A stretch of DNA of 39,684 nucleotides from Candidatus Anaerobiospirillum pullicola (GTDB lineage Bacteria > Pseudomonadota > Gammaproteobacteria > Enterobacterales > Succinivibrionaceae): contig JAHLFE010000006.1 of assembly GCA_018884035.1 (NCBI GenBank), positions 1-39,684 on the forward strand, in the 5' to 3' direction. Below, in pieces: positions 8,252-16,006 of the stretch. The notes under the pieces are model-generated. The model had not been told where the DNA came from and made no database searches. It saw only the letters and a list, made by a program, of their open reading frames with translations. Made by a program: the position numbers and the translations under genes. The stretch's first letter is position 1. Each line of letters opens with the position of its first letter.

Positions 8252-9370
8252 CTACACAATAATATTTTGATCAAAGCGCTTGCTGCCCTGTAAGAAATCA
8301 CGGATCTCCGCTAAGGCAGGAGTGTCGTCAACATACGTCAGCTCCAGTAAGCGCGCCTTATCGCGCTCACTCATGTTCTTTAAGCCAATTTCCGTGAGCA
8401 GTGGTAAGCGGTCGGACTTTAAGAACATGGCAAAGGCCTTGCCCAAAAGCGCCTTAGCCTGCTGTAAGTGCGCGGCATTGATTTCCGTACTGCTCTTGCC
8501 CGCGTAAATAAGTGGCAGCGTGACTGCTGCCAGCGTTGAGAGCAGAGGCTGCACCATAGGGTTAATGGCATGGCCGGTGGCGTGGCCTTGTAAGTTGGTG
8601 CGGCCCTTAAACTTGTTTAAAAATAGGAATGGGCACAGCTTTTTGCCGTCGTTTACAGGGTAGTTGTCCCAGATAAATGGCTTGCGGCCCAAAAGCTGAG
8701 TGACTTGATCGAGGTACTCTGGTGTGATATCAGGTGCCACCACTTTTTCACCAGTCCAAAAGACCTCGACGCGCTCGGGTAAGCCTGCCATTAAGTCCGT
8801 AAAGTAGTGTTCAGGACGCTGCCCAAAGAGTCTATCGAGCACCGGATCGTCGGTGTAGTAAGAAGGGCAGATAATAAAGTGCTTTACGTGCGCTGGCAGC
8901 TGCTTTTCAATGGTGGCAATGATCTTATTTTGCAGTGCCCCGATGCTCTCGCTGTCTTTGACCATGTCATCAAAGAGCAGACCGAGAATTTCACAGTGGG
9001 TAAGCTCACAGAGCTCTTGTACCCGCTTTACCACCAGCTCCTGCTGCGCCTCAAAGTTAGCGGTAAGTCCTAAAGGTGAGAGCGCCACACCAAAGTCTAA
9101 ACCGGCCTGATGCGCCGCTGCGCTGGCCTCTTTAAGGTAGGCCACATACGCAGCATCACCTAAGAGGTCGTCTTGCCAGTGCTCGCGTAAGTGCTGATCC
9201 TCTTTGGGCGCGTAAATGTAAAAGCTGTAGCCGTGCTGGGCTAAAAAGTTATACAAGGCCGCGCGCTCAGGTTGTGAGTAGCGCTGCCCATAAAAGCCCT
9301 CAATCATGCCTAAATAAGGCTTGGTGGCGGTGGTTTCAGAGGCAGTATTTGGACTTAAATGGGCAGACAT
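8252..9370 (-). CDS. GH84-family beta-N-acetylglucosaminidase (NagJ/O-GlcNAcase-like)
   Basis: Family GH84 enzymes hydrolyse terminal beta-GlcNAc by substrate-assisted catalysis using two adjacent aspartates. The catalytic domain signature is clear: YLGMIEGFYGQRYS at the start of the barrel, FYIYAPKED, and the acid pair in GLLFDDMVKD (Asp134-Asp135 counting from the chosen start). WDNYPVNDG and the asparagine-rich stretch near INPM also fit. I chose the ATG at 9370 (372 residues) because the upstream extension to a GTG at 9469 has no ribosome site and no conserved content. The AGGA before 9370 is unusually close, so the start is uncertain. No export signal is visible, so the enzyme is probably cytoplasmic, unlike many secreted GH84 toxins. 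A role in GlcNAc-glycoside salvage is inferred. It stands alone, convergent with the Arg/Asp-rich gene. Confidence 0.88.
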   Translation of the reverse strand: MSAHLSPNTASETTATKPYLGMIEGFYGQRYSQPERAALYNFLAQHGYSFYIYAPKEDQHLREHWQDDLLGDAAYVAYLKEASAAAHQAGLDFGVALSPLGLTANFEAQQELVVKRVQELCELTHCEILGLLFDDMVKDSESIGALQNKIIATIEKQLPAHVKHFIICPSYYTDDPVLDRLFGQRPEHYFTDLMAGLPERVEVFWTGEKVVAPDITPEYLDQVTQLLGRKPFIWDNYPVNDGKKLCPFLFLNKFKGRTNLQGHATGHAINPMVQPLLSTLAAVTLPLIYAGKSSTEINAAHLQQAKALLGKAFAMFLKSDRLPLLTEIGLKNMSERDKARLLELTYVDDTPALAEIRDFLQGSKRFDQNIIV

Positions 9371-9596
9371 TCCTAAACTCGCAGAAACAAAAGGGCGGGG
9401 CCACTGGGTAAGCTTCCTCGGCTCACGCCACATCCACAGACAAAGAGGCGAATCTGGTAGCAGGGGCACTTACTTGGCGTGGTGGCGCTGACCATGGGGA
9501 CTTATTAGAGTAGCAGAGACTGCTGAGAGCAGTGGTACTTGTAGCGTACAGCAAACACACCGCGCCGCGCGGACGCTCAAGAGTTATTAACCTTGG

Positions 9597-9725
9597 AATG
9601 GAAGATGGGATCCGTAAGGGCCAAGACACATCTCGAGATGAATGGTGCAGGTGAGTCTAATCCTATCTTGAGACGGTGCACCATGCTTACTCTCAAGCAC
9701 ATCATCGATTAAGTCAGTCGTTCCT
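9597..9725 (-). repeat. Dispersed repeat A, inverted copy
   Basis: Contains CACATCTCGAGATGAATGGT, GCAGGTGAGTCTAATCCTAT, CATCGATTAAGTCAGTCGTT and TCC, matching the inverted copies at 1658-1795 and 37200-37355. The first part of the unit is shorter than in the others. Confidence 0.65.
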
Positions 9726-9737
9726 ATGGTGGTTAGG

Positions 9738-9770
9738 GAGTGGTAGAGAGTAGAGAGTGGTAGAGAGTAG
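9738..9770 (+). repeat. Short AG-rich tandem repeat
   Basis: The unit AGTGGTAGAGAGTAG recurs after about 17 bases. It sits directly beside a repeat A copy. Confidence 0.6.
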
Positions 9771-10318
9771 TTGTGGCGGTGGCGACCGGAGTATCTGGCT
9801 GTGACCAGAATAGCTGGTAGCGTCCCGTGACAGCTGGCGTGTGCTTGAGGCACATTGTAAAACAGCACGTGGCGCTTGTTGGGGCTAAATGGTGTTTTTG
9901 CGACAATAGAGGCCTTTTGCTACGTCCTCCCTGAAGAGCTGTGCGGGGTGAAGTTGGCTGTATCACAGGTGTTTTTCCCTGCGCATTGCTTACACTCTTG
10001 CTTTAGCTAAGCTTATGCCTACCCCTAAGCGCAATGCCTATGCACTTAAGCATGTTTTTGCCCCTTTGTGCTATCATATGCGGTCAGTTTGCTCTTAAGT
10101 GTACCTTGTCTAAGTGGCTGGTACGAGCATCTAAGAGGGAACTAAAGTCAGAGCATGATTTGCTCGTATGCTCCTGCTTTGTCCTTGTGGCTTTTGCGCC
10201 TCTCTGCGCGTAAGCAGCGTGCACACAGATCCGATCCTGATCTGACGTAATGCCTGATCGCTTTCTCCACGGTTGAGCCACTTCTGTTCTCTTTTGCAGA
10301 AATTTACCCCAAGTGAGC

Positions 10319-10347
10319 CTTGAAAAAGGCGCGCTTAGTCCCCATTT
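10319..10347 (+). promoter_or_regulatory. Heat-shock (sigma-32) promoter upstream of tig
   Basis: CTTGAAA at 10319-10325, a 14-base spacer, then CCCCATTT at 10340-10347. The known sigma-32 consensus is CTTGAAA, 11-15 bases, CCCCATnT, so this is a near-perfect match. Transcription would start near 10355, leaving a leader of about 365 nt before tig. Heat-shock control of this gene cluster is expected from its function. Confidence 0.8.
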
Positions 10348-10722
10348 CCTTTATGGATGTGTCTTGGCACTTGCTCCCGAGCAGGACTTATCCTCAGTGG
10401 GGTCAACTACCGCAGTTTGAAAACTGCCTCTAAGTGATCACATCTAAGTTGCCTTGCTAGCCCTGAGGTGAGTGAAGACAACTATAACAAGAGCCGCTTG
10501 CTGCCGCAGTGCGCTGCGCAAAAGTTGCTCTTGGCGCAAAAAGTAATGCCTAAGACTCTGGACTTAGGTTATGACGGTCACTGCACCCTTTTCACGCCCC
10601 TTAATCGGTATACCATAAGCTTTCTGCTCCCTCATCTGAGGGCGGTATGCTGACCTTAGCTTTGCCCTTGGGTATAAGGCTGGTGCGTGCCTTCTTTGTG
10701 ACCTGATTCGAGGTTTTTATTA

Positions 10723-12279
10723 ATGCAGGTTCAAGTTAATCCACTGAGTAATTCCCTGACCGAGTTTAAGGTTGTAGTTCCTCATTCTGAGCTCGATGCA
10801 ATCTATGACCAGCAGTATCGCTCTATGTCCTCTGCTCGTGTGGATGGGTTCCGTGCCGGTCACTTCACTAAGTCTGCCTTCCTGCAGAAGTACGGTAAGC
10901 GTGTGCAAGAGTCCATCCTTGAGGACTACACCAAGCGCGCTGTACAAGAGGTCTACAAGACCATCCACGCTCAGCAGATCCGCATCTTCAGTTATCTGCC
11001 TGACCCAGTTTACAAGAGTGATGTCCAGTACGATGGCTATGGCAAGGACTTCACCTTCTTTGTGAGCTACTTCATCACTCCGGAAAACCTCGAAAAGCGC
11101 GACTTAAGCCAAATCGAGCTTGATGCCATCAAGATCTCCGTTACCGATGAAGACTTAAAGAAGACTGAAGAGCAGCTGTGCTTACAGGCCGGTACCATGG
11201 AGGAGTTCAGTGGTGCTGTAGAGATGGGTAAGGGCCACGTGCTCAAGATCGACAGTGTGGCTACCTACGACGAAAGCGGTGAGCCAATGACTGGCGGTAC
11301 CTTCACTGATATGACCTTACGCATCGATCGTGATCGTATGATCCCTGGCTTCAGTGAGGCTTTAGTCGGTCACAGCGTCAATGAGACCGTGTCCACGGTG
11401 CTGACCTTCCCTGAGGATTATCACGTCGAGAAGCTGCGTAACGCTAAGGTCAAGTTCGACGTCACCATCAAGAGCATCAAGCACCTCGTGCCAGCTGAGC
11501 TGAACCTCGACCTCTTTAAGAAGCTCAATTGCAAGTCCATTGAAGAGGGTGAGGCGAGCTTAAAGGCGCAGTTAGGGTTAAAGGCTCGTCATCAGGAGGT
11601 TTCCTATAACCAGCTCTGCATTCTCAAGGTCTTAAAGGACATCTATCCTGATCTGCATGCTCCTGATGAGTATGTTACTCTGCTTTTAGAGCGCGATCTG
11701 GAGAGAAAGGATTCTAGCTTTAAGAACCTGCCAGAGCAACTTCGTCCGGTGGTTCTCGATTACCACAAGGCGGCTTATAGCACAGGCGTCGACTTTAGTT
11801 ACCGCGCTTACTGCATGATGGCTCTCTACGAGATGAAGCCATCCATCACTGAGGAAGAGCTGGAGCCAATCTTCAAGTTAATGGCCTCCAATTTTGATGG
11901 TTCCGATCAAGCTGCCATCTTAAAGGAGCTCAAGAAGGATAAGGAGGCGCGTACCTCTGCGAGCGCTTTATTGATTCTTGAGAAGTTCAATGCCCAAATG
12001 CAGAGCATGGTGAAGTCCGTCAACACCAAGGAGTGCTCTTGCTACGAGGCTGATAAGTTATATGCTGAGCTGAACAACGAGATCAACAGGGGCTTTGATG
12101 ACGAGGCTAAGGCTGCACTTGAGGCCGAAGAAGCCAAGCGCAAGGCTGAAGCTGAACAGACCGCTGCTCAAGCAGCTCCAGCTGCCCCAGCAACAGAGGC
12201 TGCTGACGCTGCTGCCCCAGCTGCAGAGTCTGCTCCTGCTGAGGCCTCTGCTCCAGCCTCTGAGTCGGCTCAAGCTTAA
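10723..12279 (+). CDS. tig: Trigger factor with an Ala/Pro-rich C-terminal tail
   Basis: A ribosome-bound chaperone and peptidyl-prolyl isomerase that meets nascent chains at the exit tunnel. Residues 1-120 form the ribosome-binding domain with the signature DGFRAGHF (41-48) corresponding to E. coli GFRKGKVP. The central FKBP-type isomerase domain contains MIPGFSEALVGHSVNETV and TFPEDYHVEKL. The C-terminal substrate-cradle domain follows. At 518 residues it exceeds E. coli's 432; about 65 extra residues at the end (from about 455) are a charged KRKAEAEQ linker and then an Ala/Pro/Glu/Ser tail. GAGG lies nine bases before the ATG. It heads the tig-clpP-clpX-lon order typical of gammaproteobacteria, but a terminator follows it. 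A sigma-32 promoter lies upstream. Confidence 0.95.
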   Translation: MQVQVNPLSNSLTEFKVVVPHSELDAIYDQQYRSMSSARVDGFRAGHFTKSAFLQKYGKRVQESILEDYTKRAVQEVYKTIHAQQIRIFSYLPDPVYKSDVQYDGYGKDFTFFVSYFITPENLEKRDLSQIELDAIKISVTDEDLKKTEEQLCLQAGTMEEFSGAVEMGKGHVLKIDSVATYDESGEPMTGGTFTDMTLRIDRDRMIPGFSEALVGHSVNETVSTVLTFPEDYHVEKLRNAKVKFDVTIKSIKHLVPAELNLDLFKKLNCKSIEEGEASLKAQLGLKARHQEVSYNQLCILKVLKDIYPDLHAPDEYVTLLLERDLERKDSSFKNLPEQLRPVVLDYHKAAYSTGVDFSYRAYCMMALYEMKPSITEEELEPIFKLMASNFDGSDQAAILKELKKDKEARTSASALLILEKFNAQMQSMVKSVNTKECSCYEADKLYAELNNEINRGFDDEAKAALEAEEAKRKAEAEQTAAQAAPAAPATEAADAAAPAAESAPAEASAPASESAQA

Positions 12280-12286
12280 TGTGGCT

Positions 12287-12314
12287 TAGCGCCTCTTTTG
12301 CGAGGCGCTCTTTA
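12287..12314 (+). terminator. Rho-independent terminator after tig
   Basis: GCGCCTC (12289-12295) pairs with GAGGCGC (12302-12308) across a TTTTGC loop, followed by TCTTT. It separates tig from clpP. Confidence 0.75.
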
Positions 12315-12803
12315 CCACAAGGTGCCCGCTAAGTGGTCTGTGACCCTTAGTGGGCATTGTTGTCTATTAGGCCTGTGTGTGCTTTGTGGCACCGGCCCTG
12401 AATTTTCCTGCTTTACCGGCGCTTTTCTGTGTTCTGCGGCGTGGGTGAAGCAACTACAGTACAAGGCAGCAGCCATAAAAAAGAGCTAAGAGCAAAGAGT
12501 TCACTTACAGGTGCCACGTAGTCAGATGCTACCCACTGCTATCCACTGCCACCAACGTGAGTTTTTTGCGCACCTTGGTGCCTGAAGCGGTACTTAGGGC
12601 TAAGCTATTACCTCTATCCCCATCGCAGCGGGTGTCACTTCCTAAGTGCGGCCTTTGATAGGGGGTGTGCGTAATCAAGACAGCGCTGTAGTGCTAAGCG
12701 CAGCCTAATTCTGCGCCCGCACAATACCTTGTGGCGCGGCTTATCTTCAATTGCAACGGCCCTGCTGCTTGTACCTTTTCTTTTGTGGAGTTTGAGCTTC
12801 TTC
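12315..12803. other. Spacer between tig and clpP
   Basis: About 490 bp without a recognisable gene or repeat. A TTG-started in-frame extension of clpP (from 12729) would add a hydrophobic stretch and is not believed. A clpP promoter is expected here but I cannot point to a convincing one. Confidence 0.45.
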
Positions 12804-13979
12804 ATGTCAGGCATCGACCTTCAGACGCGCATGTCCAATCTCGTCCCTATGGTGATCGAGCAGACTGGTCGCGGCGAGCGCTCTTTCGATATTTACTCTC
12901 GCATGTTAAAAGATCGCGTGATCTTCTTAACCGGCGAGATCGAAGATCATATGGCGGATCTGGTGATCGCTCAGCTCCTGTTCTTAGAGTCTGACGATCC
13001 TAATAAGGACATCTATCTCTATATCAATAGCCCAGGTGGCGTCGTTACCGCTGGCCTTGCCATCTACGACACCATGCAATACATCAAGCCAGATGTCTGC
13101 ACGCTGTGCTTAGGTCAGGCTTGTTCCATGGGCTCCTTCTTATTAGCAGGCGGCGCTAAGGGTAAGCGTATTGCCCTGCCACACGCCCGCATCATGATCC
13201 ACCAAGTCTTAGGCGGCTTTAAGGGCCAGGCCACAGACATCATGATTCATGCGCGTGAGACCGAGCGCTTAAAGCGCTGCTTAACCGAAATTCTGGCGCA
13301 AAACTGCAATCAACCGTTAGAGCGTGTCTTAGCTGACTGCGAGCGTGATAACTTTATGTCCGCGCAAGAGGCTTTAGCTTACGGTCTGATCGATAAGGTC
13401 ATCACCAAGCGTGGTGATACCGCGCAAGAGCGCCCTGATGATGATCCTAAAGGCCCACAGGGCCCACAAGGCGCAACCGGTAAAGACACCAAGGGTAAAG
13501 GTGATGCGGGGAATAAAGGCGCCAGTGCCGTAAGTTCCTCCGCCCCTGTACCACCTGTCAGTCCCTTTCCTCCATTAGGTGGCTTGGATGGTGCGCAGAT
13601 TAGCCCAATGCAATCGCAGCTGCCACCAATGTGGAATCCAAACATGCCATTTATGGGTGGCATGCCAAACAACATGGCTTTTCCGCCAAACATGATCCCT
13701 GGCGGCATTAATCCAAATATGCTGACCCCAGAGATGATGCAGGCGATGATGCAAGCAGGCATGTCTCCAGTGTGGCCAAATGCCGCAATGCCAAACCAGA
13801 TGCCACCTGCAGCTGCTAACCAAGCCGCTACTGGCAGCAGCCCTACTACCACGACTACCACTAAAGGCACCACTAAGCGTCGTGCCAAGGCAGCCACCAA
13901 AAATGCTGCCCCAGCGTCGTCTACCCCAGCCGAGAATCCAGCTGGCGGTAACAACGATGACAACGCTTCGAAGAGGTAA
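12804..13979 (+). CDS. clpP: ClpP protease subunit with a long C-terminal low-complexity tail
   Basis: The serine protease core that forms the two-ring degradation chamber fed by ClpX or ClpA. Residues 13-205 track E. coli ClpP closely: [40 protein letters not shown], and the triad Ser108 (GQACSMGSF), His133 (MIHQ) and Asp182 (CERDNF), each exactly three less than the E. coli precursor numbers. E. coli ClpP ends at 207, whereas this protein runs to 391. The extra 188 residues begin with a collagen-like [13 protein letters not shown], then Pro/Met/Asn-rich sequence ([13 protein letters not shown]), a T6 run, a basic KRRAKAATK patch and an Asn/Asp end. GTGGAG lies about 13 bases before ATG 12804. 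clpX starts 6 bp after the stop, so the two are co-translated. Confidence 0.93.
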   Translation: MSGIDLQTRMSNLVPMVIEQTGRGERSFDIYSRMLKDRVIFLTGEIEDHMADLVIAQLLFLESDDPNKDIYLYINSPGGVVTAGLAIYDTMQYIKPDVCTLCLGQACSMGSFLLAGGAKGKRIALPHARIMIHQVLGGFKGQATDIMIHARETERLKRCLTEILAQNCNQPLERVLADCERDNFMSAQEALAYGLIDKVITKRGDTAQERPDDDPKGPQGPQGATGKDTKGKGDAGNKGASAVSSSAPVPPVSPFPPLGGLDGAQISPMQSQLPPMWNPNMPFMGGMPNNMAFPPNMIPGGINPNMLTPEMMQAMMQAGMSPVWPNAAMPNQMPPAAANQAATGSSPTTTTTTKGTTKRRAKAATKNAAPASSTPAENPAGGNNDDNASKR

Positions 13980-13985
13980 GAGCAC

Positions 13986-15275
13986 ATGCCCGCAGATAAG
14001 AAGAAAAACATTTGTATCTTTTGCGGCGAGCCAGCCAGCAGCACTCGGGCGCTGATTCAATCGTCCTCTGGCTACTGCATTTGCTCCGAGTGTGTGGAGC
14101 GCTGTGCGGAAATCGTCAAGCAAAAGAAAAAGCAAACGGTCGATCGTAACGATCCTGGCTACGTTGACCTTGAGAACATTCCAACCCCACACGAGATTGC
14201 GGCGCACTTAGACCAGTACGTGATTGGTCAAGAGGATGCCAAAAAAGTGTTATCGGTGGCGGTGTACAACCACTACCAGCGCTTAAAGCACACACAAAAC
14301 GACTCGGATGTGGAGCTGGGCAAGTCCAACATTCTCTTAATCGGCCCTACCGGCTCGGGTAAGACCTTGCTGGTGCAGACCTTGGCACGCTTTTTAAATG
14401 TGCCATTTGCCATGTCCGATGCCACCACCTTAACTGAGGCTGGTTACGTCGGTGAGGACGTGGAAAACGTCATCGTGCGTCTTTTAAACTCCTGCGAGGG
14501 CAATGTCGAAAAGGCGCAAAAGGGCATCATCTACATCGATGAGATCGACAAGATCGCCCGCAAGAGCGAGAACCCATCGATTACCCGTGACGTCTCGGGT
14601 GAGGGCGTGCAACAGGCGCTGTTAAAGCTGATTGAGGGTACCGTGGCTTCGGTGCCACCAACTGGCGGCCGTAAGCACCCTAATCAGGCCATGATCGAGG
14701 TTGATACCTCACAGATCCTCTTTATCTGCGGTGGTGCCTTTGATGGCCTCGAGAAGATCGTAGACAAGCGCTTATCGCAAAACAGCGGTATTGGCTTCGG
14801 AGCTGAGGTCAAGAGCAAAGATGAGCAGATGTCCTTAACGGAGAAGTACCAAAAGGTAGAGCCAGATGATCTGGTGAAGTTTGGTATCATCCCTGAGTTT
14901 GTCGGCCGTCTGCCAGTGATTTCGGCGTTAGAGGAGTTAACGCGCGAGCAGCTGGTGCGCGTTTTACGCGAGCCAAAGAACGCGGTGATTAAGCAGTACG
15001 AGACCATCTTTAAGTTTGAGGGGGTCGAGCTGGAGTTCACCGAAGAGGCGCTGCACGCTATTGCTGACACCTCGATTGAGCGTCACACTGGTGCCCGTGG
15101 CTTACGCTCGGTAGTGGAGGGCATCCTGCTCAACACTATGTACGACATCCCATCTGTCGACAATGTCAAGAAGGTGATCGTCGACGAGGATACGGTGCGT
15201 AAGGGCACGGAGCCAGTGCTGGTCAAAAATGATGAAGCTTCCGGCGTGGCCGTAGAGGAAAAGATCAGCTCCTAA
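13986..15275 (+). CDS. clpX: ClpX unfoldase, ATPase subunit of ClpXP
   Basis: An AAA+ hexamer that recognises, unfolds and threads tagged proteins into ClpP. Residues 10-36 form the zinc-binding domain (Cys10, Cys13, Cys33, Cys36). The ATPase core has Walker A GPTGSGKT (120-127), Walker B IIYIDEID (181-188), the pore loop GYVGED (153-158), the RKH loop GGRKHP (228-232) and sensor-2 GARGLRSV. The ClpP-docking IGF tripeptide is intact at 269-271, so docking to the tailed ClpP is expected despite the tail. Length 429 versus 424 in E. coli. It starts 6 bp after clpP, with an AGAGG within the clpP end serving as ribosome site. Confidence 0.97.
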   Translation: MPADKKKNICIFCGEPASSTRALIQSSSGYCICSECVERCAEIVKQKKKQTVDRNDPGYVDLENIPTPHEIAAHLDQYVIGQEDAKKVLSVAVYNHYQRLKHTQNDSDVELGKSNILLIGPTGSGKTLLVQTLARFLNVPFAMSDATTLTEAGYVGEDVENVIVRLLNSCEGNVEKAQKGIIYIDEIDKIARKSENPSITRDVSGEGVQQALLKLIEGTVASVPPTGGRKHPNQAMIEVDTSQILFICGGAFDGLEKIVDKRLSQNSGIGFGAEVKSKDEQMSLTEKYQKVEPDDLVKFGIIPEFVGRLPVISALEELTREQLVRVLREPKNAVIKQYETIFKFEGVELEFTEEALHAIADTSIERHTGARGLRSVVEGILLNTMYDIPSVDNVKKVIVDEDTVRKGTEPVLVKNDEASGVAVEEKISS

Positions 15276-16006
15276 GCTGAGCTCAACGTAGCTAAGATCA
15301 GCTCCGGAGATGAGCTGTGCTCAGCTTAGCTCTTAAGAGCTGAGCGCAGCTTAAGAGCCGTTTCAAGGTGAAGCCGTGATGCTGCCTGTATCTTTAGCAG
15401 TTGTCATAAAGCTCTTGCCTTGAAACATTCTCACTTTTCCCCTGACTGCACCCCTAAGATGTGGCAAAGCGGCGTACACAAGCGCTTTTTGCCTCTTGCT
15501 GGCTCTGTGGATAGAGCCGACGCGCAACGCAAAGCGCGGCTGCAAACTTTCTTGGCGACCGCTGCTATTTCCACGTGTGGAGATAGCTGAGCTGAGACGC
15601 ACACTGGCCCTATAACGGCATATGATAGAGGCCAGAGCGTCACAGCGCCGCGTCAATATAGGCGCAGTGCTATCTTGAGGTAGTGCAATAACAGGCAGGC
15701 CAGTCATAGTGAGTGCTTGCAGCTTAGCTTAGCTTTGCTTTGCTTAGCGTAGCTTGCGCCGCTGGGCCCCGCTGGGGGGCAGCATTTTTCCTCAAGCTGC
15801 TATCTCTCAAGGATGGCAGACGCTTCAAACCTGTTAATTTGTCTAGCAGGTGCCGGTGGCCTTACTAAGCCCTGCTTACAAGCAGGATTGGTGAAGACCG
15901 CTGTGCGCAAAGGGAACCTACTTTGATTTAGGTGCTCTTTGCTGGTTGCAACAGAAAACGGAGGGCGTGTTTGCTTTGGTTTTAGCCAAAGTAAACGGCG
16001 CGTGGT
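15276..16006. other. Spacer between clpX and lon
   Basis: A 730-bp gap. It holds a perfect 14-base palindrome AGCTCTTAAGAGCT (15328-15341) within AGCT-rich sequence, the sigma-32 match at 15419, and a GCTTAGCTTAGCTTTGCTTT tract (about 15720-15750). No gene is supported. Confidence 0.5.
15419..15446 (+). promoter_or_regulatory. Probable heat-shock (sigma-32) promoter upstream of lon
   Basis: CTTGAAA (15419-15425), 13 bases, then CCCCTGAC (15439-15446). The -35 match is perfect. The -10 keeps the CCCC core but not the ATnT end. It lies about 560 bp before lon, so the leader would be long. Confidence 0.5.

Larger units (their letters stand above)
9471..10318. other. Spacer between the GH84 gene and the tig promoter
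   Basis: No supported gene. It holds an inverted repeat A copy (9597-9725) and a short GTGGTAGAGAGTAGAGA tandem tract (9738-9770). The small frames here resemble no family. Confidence 0.5.

Noticed and set aside
10468-10653. 61-codon frame in the tig leader
   Set aside because: No recognisable features. It could be a leader peptide, but nothing in the sequence supports that.
12729-12803. Upstream TTG start for clpP giving a hydrophobic N-terminus
   Set aside because: The family starts near MSGIDLQ, the extension has no homologue and ClpP is cytosolic.
13379-14207. Long frames (221 and 210 codons) antisense to the clpP tail and clpX start
   Set aside because: They arise from the biased composition of the clpP tail; clpP and clpX on the plus strand are certain.
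15720-15787. GCTTAGC-rich tract and GC-rich dyad before lon as a terminator
   Set aside because: The stem is ambiguous and poorly placed relative to clpX, more than 450 bp downstream.
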